A DNA stretch of 64,000 bases from Gordius sp. MW1. Taxonomy: Eukaryota > Nematomorpha > Gordioida > Gordea > Gordiidae. The notes beneath the pieces were generated by a model. The model searched no databases. It had not been told where the DNA came from and worked only from the letters and a program-made list of their open reading frames with translations. Made by a program: the position numbers and the translations under genes. The DNA is taken from NCBI GenBank assembly GCA_964036665.1, contig OZ038530.1, positions 2,666,001 to 2,730,000 of the forward strand. The letters are read 5' to 3'. Shown in pieces: positions 1 through 13,789 of the stretch; positions within the stretch are counted from its first letter, which is position 1, and the number at the start of each line of letters is the position of its first letter.

Positions 1-204
1 AGGTTGAACAAAAAATTTGAAAAAATCTTGAGGTCGAAAAAAATATTTTTTTTCATATTCTTTCGAAAGGGGGCTGAAAAAATCTTTAAAAGTTAGTAAA
101 TATTCTTAGCATTATGTCCTTGTTAGAATCTCGGTAAGAATTTTTGGACGTTTTAGATTGAGAGAAGCTAAAATTTTCGTATTGCGTTTAGATTGTTTCA
201 ATAT

Positions 205-217
205 CGCTTTTTAAGCG
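205..217. repeat. Short inverted repeat typical of satellite A units
   Basis: CGCTT-TTT-AAGCG is a perfect 5-bp inverted repeat around a 3-base centre and recurs in most satellite A units. In other subtypes the right arm reads AAACG or AATG, which weakens or removes the pairing, so it is a subtype marker and not a universal feature. Any role in DNA structure is inference. Confidence 0.6.
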
Positions 218-1044
218 TGTCTCTGGTTTTTGTGAAACAAGCTCTATGCGATCGAGATTTAAAGTTAATAATTTTTGATGAGTGACCAAAAAATATTTTT
301 TCACGGAATTCATCTCTGATATCGAAAATTTTCATGAGGGGTATAAGGTTGAACAAAAAAGTTGAAAAATTTTGAGGTCGAAAAAATATTTTTTTTTCAT
401 ATTCTTTGTAAAGGTGGCTAAAAAAATCTTTAAAAGTTAGTAAATATTCTTAGCATTATGTCCTTTTTAGAATCTCGATAAGAATTTTTTCACGGGGGGA
501 AGTTTTAGATTGATAGAAGTTAAAATTTTCGTGTTTCGTTAGATTGTTTCAATATCGCTTTTTAAGCGTGTCTCTAGTTTTTGTGAAACAAGCTCTATGC
601 GATCGAGATTTAAAGTTAATAATTTTTGATGAGTGACCAAAAAAAATTTTTTTCACGGAATTCATCTCTGATATCGAAAATTTTCATGGGGGGTATAAGG
701 TTGAACAAAAAAGTTGAAAAAATTTTGAGGTCGAAAAAAAATTTTTTTTTCATATTCTTTGTAAATGTAGCTAAAAAAATCTTTAAAAGTTAGTAAATAT
801 TCTTAGCATTATGTCCTTGTTAGAATCTCGATAAGAATTTTTTCACGGGGGGAAGTTTTAGATTGAGAGAAGTTTAAATTTCCGTGTTGCGTTTAGATTG
901 TTTCAATATCGCTTTTTAAGCGCTCTCTGGTTTTTGTGAAAAAAGCTATAGGCGATCGAGATTTAAAGTTAATAATTTTTGATGATCAAAAAAAAATTTT
1001 TCACGGAATCCACCTCTGATATCGAAAATTTTCATGAGGATATA

Positions 1045-1393
1045 AGGTTGAACAAAAAATTTGAAAAAATCTTGAGGTCGAAAAAAATATTTTTTTTCAT
1101 ATTCTTTTGAAAGGGGGATGAAAAAATCTTTAAAAGTTAGTAAATATTCATAGCATTATGTCCTTGTTAGAATCTCGATAAGAATTTTTGCACGGGGGGA
1201 AGTTTTAGATTGAGAGAAGTTAAAATTTCCGTGTTGCGTTTTAGATTGTTTCCATATCGCTTTTTAAGCGTGTCTCGTTTTTGTGGAACAAGCTCTATGC
1301 GATCGAGATTTAAAGTTAATGATTTTTGATGATCAAAAAAAAAAATTTTTCACGGAAACCACCTCTGATATCGAAAATTTTCATGAGGATATA
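1045..1393 (+). repeat. Representative full-length satellite A monomer
   Basis: One 349-bp unit taken from the landmark AGGTTGAACA to the next, given as a reference copy. It holds every block of the consensus, including the G-rich CACGGGGGG box, the conserved TTAGTAAATATTC block (here with a small change, TTCATAGC) and the CGCTTTTTAAGCG inverted repeat. Confidence 0.9.
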
Positions 1394-4300
1394 AGGTTGA
1401 ACAAAAAATTTGAAAAAATCTTGAGGTCGAAAAAAATATTTTTTTCATATTCTTTCGAAAGGTGGCTAAAAAAATCTTTAAAAGTTAGTAAATATTCTTA
1501 GCATTATGTCCTTGTTAGAATCTCGATAAGACTTTTGCACGGGGGGAAGTTTTAGATTGAGAGAAATTAAAATTTTCGTGTTGCGTTAAGATTGTTTCAA
1601 TATCGCTTTTTAGGCCTGTCTCTAGTTTGTGTGAAACAGGCTCTATGCGATCGAGATTTAAAGTTAATAATTTTTGATGATCAAAAAAAAAAATTTTCAC
1701 GGAAACCACCTCTGATATCGAAAATTTTCATGAGGATATAAGGTTGAACAAAAAATTTGAAAAAATCTTGAGGTCGAAAAAAATATTTTTTTTCATATTC
1801 TTTTGAAAGGGGGCTGAAAAAATCTTTAAAAGTTAGTAAATATTCTTAGCATTATGTCCTTGTTAGAATCTCGATAAGAATTTTTTCACGGGGGGAAGTT
1901 TTAGATTGAGAGAAGTTTAAATTTCCGTGTTGCGTTTAGATTGTTTCAATATCGCTTTTTAAGCGCTCTCTGGTTTTTGTGGAAAAAGCTCTAGGCGATC
2001 GAGATTTAAAGTTAATAATTTTTGATGATCAAAAAAATTTTTCACGGAATCCACCTCTGATATCGAAAATTTTCATGAGGATATAAGGTTGAACAAAAAA
2101 TTTGAAAAAATCTTGAGGTCGAAAAAAATATTTTTTTTCATATTCTTTTGAAAGGGGGATGAAAAAATCTTTAAAAGTTAGTAAATATTCTTAGCATTAT
2201 GTCCTTGTTAGAATCTCGATAAGAATTTTTGCACGGGGGGAAGTTTTAGATTGAGAGAAGTTAAAATTTCCGTGTTGCGTTTAGATTGTTTCAATATCGC
2301 TTTTTAAGCGTGTCTCGTTTTTGTGGAACAAGCTCTATGCGATCGAGATTTAAAGTTAATAATTTTTGATGATCAAAAAAAAAAATTTTCACGGAAACCA
2401 CCTCTGATATCGAAAATTTTCATTAGGATATAAGGTTTAACAAAAAAATTGAAAAAATCTTGAGGTCGAAAAAAATATTTTTTTTCATATTCTTTCGAAA
2501 GGGGGCTGAAATAATCTTTAAAAGTTAGTAAATATTCTTAGCATTATGTCCTTGTTAGAATCTCGATAAGAATTTGTGGACGTTTTAGATTGAGAGAAGC
2601 TAAAATTTTCGTATTGCGTTTAGATTGTTTGAAAATCGCTTTTTAAACGTGTCTCTAGTTTGAAACACGCTCTATGCGATCGAGATTTAAAGTTAATAAT
2701 TTTTGATGATCAAAAAAAAATTTTTTCACGGAATCCACCTCTGATATCGAAAATTTTCATGAGGATATGAACAAAAAATTTGAAAAAATCTTGAGGTCGA
2801 AAAAAATATTTTTTTTCATATTCTTTCGAAAGGTGGCTAAAAAAATCTTTAAAAGTTAGTAAATATTCTTAGCATTATGTCCTTGTTAGAATCTCGATAA
2901 GAATTTTTGCACGGGGAGAAGTTTTAGATTGAGAGAAGTTAAAATTTCCGTGTTGCGCTTAGATTGTTTCAATATCGCTTTTTAAATGTGTCTCTAGTTT
3001 TTGTGAAACACGCTCTATGCGATCGAGATTTAAAGTTAATAATTTTTGATGATCAAAAAAAAAATTTTCACGGAATCCACCTCTGATATCGAAAGTTTTC
3101 ATGAGGATATAAGGTTGAACAAAAAATTTGAAAAAATCTTGAGGTCGAAAAAAATATTTTTTTTCATATTCTTACGAAAGGGGGCTGAAAAAATCTTTAA
3201 AATTTAGTAAATATTCTTAGCATTATGTCCTTGTTAGAATCTCGATAAGAATTTTTGGACGTTTTAGATTGAAAGAAGCTAAAATTTTCGTATTGCGTTT
3301 AGATTGTTTGAATTTTAAACGTGTCTCTAGTTTTTGTGAAACACGCTCTATGCGATCGAGATTTAAAGTTAATAATTTTTGATGATCAAAAAAAAATTTT
3401 TTCACGGAATCCACCTCTGATATCGAAAATTTTCATGAGGATATAAGGTTGAACAAAAAAGTTGAAAAAATCTTGAGGTCAAAAAAAATATTTTTTTCAT
3501 ATTCTTTCGAAAGGGGGCTGAAAAAATCTTTAAAAGTTAGTAAATATTCTTAGCATTATGTCCTTGTTAGAATCTTTATAAGAATTTTTGGACGTTTTAG
3601 ATTGAGAGAAGCTAAAATTTTCGTATTGCGTTTAGATTGTTTCAATATCGCTTTTTAAGCGTGTCTCTGGTTTTTGTGAAACAAGCTCTATGCGATCGAG
3701 ATTTAAAGTTAATAATTTTTGATGAGTGACCAAAAAATATTTTTTCACGGAATTCATCTCTGATATCGAAAATTTTCATGAGGGGTATAAGGTTGAACAA
3801 AAAAGTTGAAAAATTTTGAGGTCGAAAAAATATTTTTTTTTCATATTTTTTGTAAAGGTGGCTAAAAAAATCTTTAAAAGTTAGTAAATATTCATAGTAT
3901 TATGTCCTTTTTAGAATCTCGATAAGAATTTTTTCACGGGGGGAAGTTTTAGATTGAGAGAAGTTAAAATTTCCGTGTTGCGTTTAGATTGTTTCAATAT
4001 CGCTTTTTAAGCGTGTCTCTAGTTTTTGTGAAACAAGCTCTATGCGATCGAGATTTAAAGTTAATAATTTTTGATGAGTGACCAAAAAATATTTTTTCAC
4101 GGAATTCATCTCTGATATCGAAAATTTTCATGAGGGGGATAAGGTTGAACAAAAAAGTTGAAAAATTTTGAGGTTGAAAAAATATTTTTTTTTCATATTC
4201 TTTGTAAAGGTGGCTAAAAAAATCTTTAAAAGTTAGTAAATATTCTTAGCAGTATGTCCTTGTTATGCGTTTAGATTGTTTCAATATCGCTTTTTAAGCG

Positions 4301-5903
4301 CTCTCTGGTTTTTGTGAAAAAAGCTCTAGGCGATCGAGATTTAAAATTAATAATTTTTAATGATCAAAAAAATTTTTTTCACGGAATCCACCTCTGATAT
4401 CGAAAATTTTCATGAGGATATAAGGTTGAACAAAAAATTTGAAAAAATCTTGAGGTCGAAAAAAATATTTTTTTTTATATTCTTTCGAAAGGGGGATGAA
4501 AAAATCTTTAAAAGTTAGTAAATATTCTAGCATTATGTCCTTGTTAGAATCTCGATAAGAATTTTTGCACGGGGGGAAGTTTTAGATTGAGAGAAGTTAA
4601 AATTTCCGTGTTGCGTTTAGATTGTTTCAATATCGCTTTTAAAGCGTGTCTCGTTTTTGTGGAACAAGCTCTATGCGATCGAGATTTAAAGTTAATAATT
4701 TTTTAAGATCAAAAAAAAATTTTTTCACGGAATCCACCTCTGATATCGAAAATTTTCATGAGGATATAAGGTTGAACAAAAAATTTGAAAAAATCTTGAG
4801 GTCGAAAAAAATATTTTTTTTATATTCTTTCGAAAGGGGGATGAAAAAATCTTTATTAGTAAATATTATTAGCATTATGTCCTTGTTAGAATCTCGATAA
4901 GAATTTTTGCACGGGGGGAAGTTTTAGATTGAGAGAAGTTAAAATTTCCGTGTTGCGTTTAGATTGTTTCAATATCGCTTTTTAAGCGTGTCTCGTTTTT
5001 GTGAATCAAGCTCTATGCGATCGAGATTTAAAGTTAATAATTTTTGATGAGTGACCAAAAAATATTTTTTCACGGAATTCATCTCTAATATCAAAAACTT
5101 TCATGAGGGGTATAAGGTTGAACAAAAAAGTTGAAAAATTTTGAGGTCGAAAAAATTTTTTTTTTTCATATTCTTTGTAAAGGTGGCTAAAAAAATCTTT
5201 AAAAGTTAGTAAATATTCTTAGCAGTATGTCCTTGTTATGCGTTTAGATTGTTTCAATATCGCTTTTTAAGCGCTCTCTGGTTTTTGTGAAAAAAGCTCT
5301 AGGCGATCGAGATTTAAAGTTAATAATTTTTGATGATCAAAAAAAATTTTTTCACGGAATCCACCTCTGATATCGAAAATTTTCATGAGGATATAAGGTT
5401 GAACAAAAAATTTGAAAAAATCTTGAGGTCGAAAAAAATATTTTTTTTTATATTCTTTCGAAAGGGGGATGAAAAAATCTTTAAAAGTTAGTAAATATTC
5501 TTAGCATTATGTCCTTGTTAGAATCTCGATAAGAATTTTTTCACGGGGGGAAGTTTTAGATTGAGAGAAGTTAAAATTTCCGTGTTGCGTTTAGATTGTT
5601 TCAATATCGCTTTTTAAACGTGTCTCGTTTTTGTGGTCAAGCTCTATGCGATCGAGATTTAAAGTTAATAATTTTTTAAGATCAAAAAAAAAAATTTTCA
5701 CGGAAACCACCTCTGATATCGAAAACTTTCATTAGGATATAAGGTTGAACAAAAAATTTGAAAAAATCTTGAGGTCGAAAAAAATATTTTTTTTCATTTT
5801 CTTTCGAAAGGGGGCTGAAAAAATCTTTAAAAGTTAGTAAATATTCTTAGCATTATGTCCTTGTTAGAATCTCGATAAGAATTTTTGCACGGGGGGAAGT
5901 TTT

Positions 5904-8900
5904 AGATCGAGAGAAGTTAAATTTCCGTGTTGCGTTTAGATTGTTTCAATATCGCTTTTTAAGCGTGTCTCTAGTTTTTGTGAATCAAGCTCTATGCGAT
6001 CGAGATTTAAAGTTAATAATTTTTGATGAGTGACCAAAAAATATTTTTTCACGGAATTCATCTCTGATATCGAAAATTTTCATGAGGGGTATATAAGGTT
6101 GAACAAAAAAGTTGAAAAATTTTGAGGTCGAAAAAATTTTTTTTTTTCATATTCTTTGTAAAGATGGCTAAAAAAATCTTTAAAAGTTAGTAAATATTCT
6201 TAGCATTATGTCCTTGTTATGCGTTTAGATTGTTTCAATATCGCTTTTTAAGCGCTCTCTGGTTTTTGTGAAAAAAGCTCTAGGCGATCGAGATTTAAAG
6301 TTAATAATTTTTGATGATCAAAAAAAAATTTTTCACAGAATCCACCTCTGATATCGAAAATTTTCATGAGGATATAAGGTTGAACAAAAAATTTGAAAAA
6401 ATCTTGAGGTCGAAAAAAATATTTTTTTTCATATTCTTTCGAAAGGGGGATGAAAAAATAATAAAAGTTAGTAAATATTCTTAGCATTATGTCCTTGTTA
6501 GAATCTCGATAAGAATTTTTGCACGGGGGGAAGTTTTAGATTGAGAGATGTTAAAATTTCCGTGTTGCGTTTAGATTGTTTCAATATCGCTTTTTAAACG
6601 TGTCTCTAGTTTTTGTGAAACACGCTCTATGCGATCGAGATTTAAAGTTAATAATTTTTGATGATCAAAAAAAAAAATTTTCACGGAATCCACCTCTGAT
6701 ATCGAAAATTTTCATGAGGATATAAGGTTGAACAAAAAATGTGAAAAAATCTTGAGGTCGAAAAAAATATTTTTTTTCATATTCTTTCGAAAGGGGGGAT
6801 GAAAAAATCTTTAAAAGTTAGTAAATATTCTTAGCATTATGTCCTTGTTAGAATCTCGATAAGAATTTTTGCACGGGGGGAAGTTTTAGATTGAGAGATG
6901 TTAAAATTTCCGTGTTGCGTTTAGATTGTTTCAATATCGCTTTTTAAGCGTGTCTCTGGTTTTTGTGAAAAAAGCTCTAGGCGATCGAGATTTAAAGTTA
7001 ATAATTTTGATGATCAAAAAAAATTTTTTCACGGAATCCACCTCTGATATCGAAAATTTTCATGAGGATATAAAGTTGAACAAAAAATTTGAAAAAATCT
7101 TGAGGTCGAAAAAAATATTTTTTTTCATATTCTTTCGAAAGGGGGATGAAAAAATAATAAAAGTTAGTAAATATTCTTAGCATTATGTCCTTGTTAGAAT
7201 CTCGATAAGAATTTTTGCACGGGGGGAAGTTTTAGATTGAGAGATGTTAAAATTTCCGTGTTGCGTTTAGATTGTTTCAATATCGCTTTTTACGCGTGTC
7301 TCTGGTTTTTGTGAAACAAGCTCTATGCGATCGAGATTTAAAGTTAATAATTTTTGATAAGTGACCAAAAAATATTTTTCACGGAATTCATCTCTGATAT
7401 TGAAAATTTTCATGAAGGGTATAAGGTTGAACAAAAAAGTTGAAAAAATTTTGAGGTCGAAAAAATATTTTTTTTTCATATTCTTTATAAAGGTGGCTAA
7501 AAAAATCTTTAAAAGTTAGTAAATATTCTTAGCATTATGTCCTTGTTATGCGTTTAGATTGTTTCAATATCGCTTTTTAAGCGCTCTCTGGTTTTTGTGA
7601 AAAAAGCTCTAGGCGATCGAGATTTAAAGTTAATAATTTTTGATGATCAAAAAAAAATTTTTCACGGAATCCACCTCTGATATCGAAAATTTTCATGAGG
7701 ATATAAGGTTGAACAAAAAATTTGGAAAAATCTTGAGGTCGAAAAAAATATTTTTTTTCATATTCTTTCGAAAGGGGGATGAAAAAATCCTTAAAAGTTA
7801 GTAAATATTCTTAGCATTATGTCCTTGTTAGAATCTCGATAATTTTTGCACGGGGGGAAGTTTTAGATTGAGAGATGTTAAAATTTCCGTGTTGCGTTTA
7901 GATTGTTTCAATATCGCTTTTTAAGCGTGTCTCTGGTTTTTGTGAAACAAGCTCTATGCGATCGAGATTTAAAGTTAATAATTTTTGATGAGTGACCAAA
8001 AAATATTTTTTCACGGAATTCATCTCTGATATTGAAAATTTTCATGAAGGGGATAAGGTTGAACAAAAAAGTTGAAAAAATTTTGAGGTCGAAAAAATAT
8101 TTTTTTTCATATTCTTTGTAAAGGTGGCTAAAAAAATCTTTAAAAGTTAGTAAATATTCTTAGCATTATGTCCTTGTTATGCGTTTAGATTGTTTCAATA
8201 TCGCTTTTTAAGCGTGTCTCGTTTTTGTGGAACAAGCTCTATGCGATCGAGATTTAAAGTTAATAATTTTTGATGATCAAAAAAATAAATTTTCACGGAA
8301 ACCACCTCTGATATCGAAAATTTTCATTAGGATATAAGGTTGAACAAAAAATTTGAAAAAATCTTGAGGTCGAAAAAAATATTTTTTATCATATTCTTTC
8401 GAAAGGGGGCTGAAAAAATCTTTTAAAGTTAGTAAATATTCTTAGCATTATGTCCTTGTTAGAATCTCGATAAGAATTTTTGCACGGGGGGAAGTTTTAG
8501 ATTGAGAGATGTTAAAATTTCCGTCTTGCGTTTAGATTGTTTCAATATCGCTTTTTAAACGTGTCTCTAGTTTTTGTGGAATAAGCTCTATGCGATCAAG
8601 ATTTAAAGTTAATAATTTTTGATGAGTGACCAAAAAATATTTTTTCACGGAATTCATCCCTGATATCGAAAATTTTCATGAGGGGTATAAGGTTGAACAA
8701 AAAAGTTGAAAAAATTTTGAGGTCGAAAAAAATATTTTTTTTCATATTCTTTTGAAAGGGGGCTGAAAAAATCTTTAAAAGTTAGTAAATATTCTTAGCA
8801 TTATGTCCTTGTTAGAATCTCGATAAGAATTTTTGCACGGGGGGAAGTTTTAGATCGAGAGAAGTTAAATTTCCGTGTTGCGTTTAGATTGTTTCAATAT

Positions 8901-11900
8901 CGCTTTTTAAGCGTGTCTCTAGTTTTTGTGAATCAAGCTCTATGCGATCGAGATTTAAAGTTAATAATTTTTGATGAGTGACCAAAAAATATTTTTTCAC
9001 GGAATTCATCTCTGATATCGAAAATTTTCATGAGGGGTATATAAGGTTGAACAAAAAAGTTGAAAAATTTTGAGGTCGAAAAAATTTTTTTTTTTCATAT
9101 TCTTTGTAAAGATGGCTAAAAAAATCTTTAAAAGTTAGTAAATATTCTTAGCATTATGTCCTTGTTATGCGTTTAGATTGTTTCAATATCGCTTTTTAAG
9201 CGCTCTCTGGTTTTTGTGAAAAAAGCTCTAGGCGATCGAGATTTAAAGTTAATAATTTTTGATGATCAAAAAAAAATTTTTCACAGAATCCACCTCTGAT
9301 ATCGAAAATTTTCATGAGGATATAAGGTTGAACAAAAAATTTGAAAAAATCTTGAGGTCGAAAAAAATATTTTTTTTTATATTCTTTCGAAAGGGGGATG
9401 AAAAAATCTTTAAAAGTTAGTAAATATTCTTAGCATTATGTCCTTGTTAGAATCTCGATAAGAATTTTTGCACGGGGGGAAGTTTTAGATTGAGAGAAGT
9501 TAAAATTTCCGTGTTGCGTTTAGATTGTTTCAATATCGCTTTTTAAGCGTGTCTCGTTTTTGTGGAACAAGCTCTATGCGATCGAGATTTAAAGTTAATA
9601 ATTTTTTAAGATCAAAAAAAAAAATTTTCACGGAAACCACCTCTGATATCGAAAACTTTCATTAGGATATAAGGTTGAACAAAAAATTTGAAAAAATCTT
9701 GAGGTCGAAAAAAATATTTTTTTTCATTTTCTTTCGAAAGGGGGCTGAAAAAATCTTTAAAAGTTAGTAAATATTCTTAGCATTATGTCCTTGTTAGAAT
9801 CTCGATAAGAATTTTTGCACGGGGGGAAGTTTTAGATTGAGAGATGTTAAAATTTCCGTGTTGCGTTTAGATTGTTTCAATATCGCTTTTTAAACGTGTC
9901 TCTAGTTTTTGTGAAACACGCTCTATGCGATCGAGATTTAAAGTTAATAATTTTTGATGATCAAAAAAAAAAATTTTCACGGAATCCACCTCTGATATCG
10001 AAAATTTTCATGAGGATATAAGGTTGAACAAAAAATGTGAAAAAATCTTGAGGTCGAAAAAAATATTTTTTTTCATATTCTTTCGAAAGGGGGGATGAAA
10101 AAATCTTTAAAAGTTAGTAAATATTCTTAGCATTATGTCCTTGTTAGAATCTCGATAAGAATTTTTGCACGGGGGGAAGTTTTAGATTGAGAGATGTTAA
10201 AATTTCCGTGTTGCGTTTAGATTGTTTCAATATCGCTTTTTAAGCGTGTCTCTGGTTTTTGTGAAAAAAGCTCTAGGCGATCGAGATTTAAAGTTAATAA
10301 TTTTGATGATCAAAAAAAATTTTTTCACGGAATCCACCTCTGATATCGAAAATTTTCATGAGGATATAAAGTTGAACAAAAAATTTGAAAAAATCTTGAG
10401 GTCGAAAAAAATATTTTTTTTCATATTCTTTCGAAAGGGGGATGAAAAAATAATAAAAGTTAGTAAATATTCTTAGCATTATGTCCTTGTTAGAATCTCG
10501 ATAAGAATTTTTGCACGGGGGGAAGTTTTAGATTGAGAGATGTTAAAATTTCCGTGTTGCGTTTAGATTGTTTCAATATCGCTTTTTACGCGTGTCTCTG
10601 GTTTTTGTGAAACAAGCTCTATGCGATCGAGATTTAAAGTTAATAATTTTTGATAAGTGACCAAAAAATATTTTTCACGGAATTCATCTCTGATATTGAA
10701 AATTTTCATGAAGGGTATAAGGTTGAACAAAAAAGTTGAAAAAATTTTGAGGTCGAAAAAATATTTTTTTTTCATATTCTTTATAAAGGTGGCTAAAAAA
10801 ATCTTTAAAAGTTAGTAAATATTCTTAGCATTATGTCCTTGTTATGCGTTTAGATTGTTTCAATATCGCTTTTTAAGCGCTCTCTGGTTTTTGTGAAAAA
10901 AGCTCTAGGCGATCGAGATTTAAAGTTAATAATTTTTGATGATCAAAAAAAAATTTTTCACGGAATCCACCTCTGATATCGAAAATTTTCATGAGGATAT
11001 AAGGTTGAACAAAAAATTTGGAAAAATCTTGAGGTCGAAAAAAATATTTTTTTTCATATTCTTTCGAAAGGGGGATGAAAAAATCCTTAAAAGTTAGTAA
11101 ATATTCTTAGCATTATGTCCTTGTTAGAATCTCGATAATTTTTGCACGGGGGGAAGTTTTAGATTGAGAGATGTTAAAATTTCCGTGTTGCGTTTAGATT
11201 GTTTCAATATCGCTTTTTAAGCGTGTCTCTGGTTTTTGTGAAACAAGCTCTATGCGATCGAGATTTAAAGTTAATAATTTTTGATGAGTGACCAAAAAAT
11301 ATTTTTTCACGGAATTCATCTCTGATATTGAAAATTTTCATGAAGGGGATAAGGTTGAACAAAAAAGTTGAAAAAATTTTGAGGTCGAAAAAATATTTTT
11401 TTTCATATTCTTTGTAAAGGTGGCTAAAAAAATCTTTAAAAGTTAGTAAATATTCTTAGCATTATGTCCTTGTTATGCGTTTAGATTGTTTCAATATCGC
11501 TTTTTAAGCGTGTCTCGTTTTTGTGGAACAAGCTCTATGCGATCGAGATTTAAAGTTAATAATTTTTGATGATCAAAAAAATAAATTTTCACGGAAACCA
11601 CCTCTGATATCGAAAATTTTCATTAGGATATAAGGTTGAACAAAAAATTTGAAAAAATCTTGAGGTCGAAAAAAATATTTTTTATCATATTCTTTCGAAA
11701 GGGGGCTGAAAAAATCTTTTAAAGTTAGTAAATATTCTTAGCATTATGTCCTTGTTAGAATCTCGATAAGAATTTTTGCACGGGGGGAAGTTTTAGATTG
11801 AGAGATGTTAAAATTTCCGTCTTGCGTTTAGATTGTTTCAATATCGCTTTTTAAACGTGTCTCTAGTTTTTGTGGAATAAGCTCTATGCGATCAAGATTT

Positions 11901-12110
11901 AAAGTTAATAATTTTTGATGAGTGACCAAAAAATATTTTTTCACGGAATTCATCCCTGATATCGAAAATTTTCATGAGGGGTATAAGGTTGAACAAAAAA
12001 GTTGAAAAAATTTTGAGGTCGAAAAAAATATTTTTTTTCATATTCTTTTGAAAGGGGGCTGAAAAAATCTTTAAAAGTTAGTAAATATTCTTAGCATTAT
12101 GTCCTTGTTA
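5904..12110 (+). repeat. Satellite A higher-order repeat, two tandem copies (2948/3296 bp)
   Basis: Rare variants recur at fixed spacing. AGATCGAGAG occurs at 5904 and 8852, and TTCACAGAATCC at about 6332 and 9280, both 2948 bp apart. From about 6530 onward the spacing becomes 3296 bp (for example 6926 and 10222, 7267 and 10563), so the second copy carries one extra unit of about 348 bp. That extra part resembles 5.44-5.90 kb. The pattern fits unequal exchange or conversion between nearly identical multi-unit blocks. Confidence 0.85.
6096..6376 (+). repeat. Representative short satellite A monomer with 65-bp internal deletion
   Basis: This unit is 281 bp instead of about 348 bp. It lacks about 65 bp between CCTTGTTA and TGCGTTTAG, removing the G-rich box and the block after it. 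The same joint (CCTTGTTATGCGTTTAG) occurs near 4264, 5237, 6219, 7548, 8179, 9168, 10844, 11474, 12804, 16908, 26559, 27190, 29208, 30187, 31864, 32494, 33817, 36524 and 37501, about 19 copies. The identical breakpoint points to one deletion event later copied within the array. I see no microhomology at the joint. Confidence 0.9.
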
Positions 12111-13789
12111 GAATCTCGATAATAATTTTTGCACGGGGGGAAGTTTTAGATTGAGAGATGTTAAAATTTTCGTGTTGCGTTTAGATTGTTTCAATATCGC
12201 TTTTTAAATGTGTCTCTAGTTTTTGTGAAACACGCTCTATGCGATCGAGATTTAAAGTTAATAATTTTTGATGATCAAAAAAATTTTTTTCACGGAATCC
12301 ACCTCTGATATCGAAAATTTTCATGAGGATATAAGGTTGAACAAAAAATTTGAAAAAATCTTGAGGTCGAAAAAAATATTTTTTTTCATATTCTTTCGAA
12401 AGGGGGCTGAAAAAATCTTTGAAAGTTAGTAAATATTCTTAGCATTATGTCCTTGTTAGAATCTCGATAATAATTTTTGCACGGGGGGAAGTTTTAGATT
12501 GAGAGATGTTAAAATTTTCGTGTTGCGTTTAGATTGTTTCAATATCGCTTTTTAAATGTGTCTCTAGTTTTTGTGAAACACGCTCTATGCGATCGAGATT
12601 TAAAGTTGATAATTTTTGATGATCAAAAAAAATTTTTTTCACGGAATCCACCTCTGATATCGAAAACTTTCATTAGGATATAAGGTTGAACAAAAAATTT
12701 GAAAAAATCTTGAGGTCGAAAAAAATATTTTTTTTCATATTCTTTTGAAAGGGGGATAAAATCTTTAAAAGTTAGTAAATATTCTTAGCATTATGTCCTT
12801 GTTATGCGTTTAGATTGTTTCAATATCGCTTTTTAAGCGCTCTCTGGTTTTTGTGAAAAAAGCTCTAGGCGATCGAGATTTAAAGTTAATAATTTTTGAT
12901 GATCAAAAAAAAATTTTTCACGGAATCCACCTCTGATATCGAAAATTTTCATGAGGATATAAGGTTGAACAAAAAATTTGAAAAAATCTTGAGGTCGAAA
13001 AAAATATTTTTTTTCATATTCTTTCGAAAGGGGGCTAAAAAAATCTTTAAAAGTTAGTAAATATTCTTAGCATTATGTCCTTGTTAGAATCTCGATAAGA
13101 ATTTTTGCACGGGGGGAAGTTTTAGATTGAGAGAAGTTAAAATTTCCGTGTTGCGTTTAGATTGTTTCAATATCGCTTTTTAAGCGTGTCTCGTTTTTGT
13201 GGAACAAGCTCTATGCGATCGAGATTTAAAGTTAATAATTTTTGATGATTAAAAAAAAATTTTTTCACGGAAACCACCTCTGATATCGAAAATTTTCATT
13301 AGGATATAAGGTTGAACAAAAAATTTGAAAAAATCTTGAGGTCGAAAAAAATATTTTTTTTCATATTCTTTCGAAAGGGGGCTGAAAAAATCTTTAAAAG
13401 TTAGTAAATATTCTTAGCATTATGTCCTTGTTAGAATCTCGATAAGAATTTTTGGACGTTTTAGATTGAGAAAAGCTGAAATTTTCGTATTGCGTTTAGA
13501 TTGTTTCTATATCGCTTTTTAAACGTGTCTCTAGTTTTTGTGAAACACGTTCTATGACATCGAGATTTAAAGTTAATAATTTTTGATGAGTGACCAAAAA
13601 ATATTTTTTCACGGAATTCATCTCTGATATCGAAAATTTTCATGAGGGGGATAAGGTTGAACAAAAAAGTTGAAAAATTTTGAGGTCGAAAAAATATTTT
13701 TTTTCATATTCTTTCGAAAGGGTGCTGAAAAAATCTTTAAAAGTTAGTAAATATTCTTAGCATTATGTCCTTGTTAGAATCTCGATAAT

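Noticed and set aside
1010-1040. CTCTGATATCGAAAA in satellite A resembles part of a hammerhead ribozyme core (CUGANGA...GAAA)
   Set aside because: The required CUGANGA is not present (it reads CUGAUAU) and there is no room for stem II. The reverse strand and satellite B (CTGATAAG) also fail.
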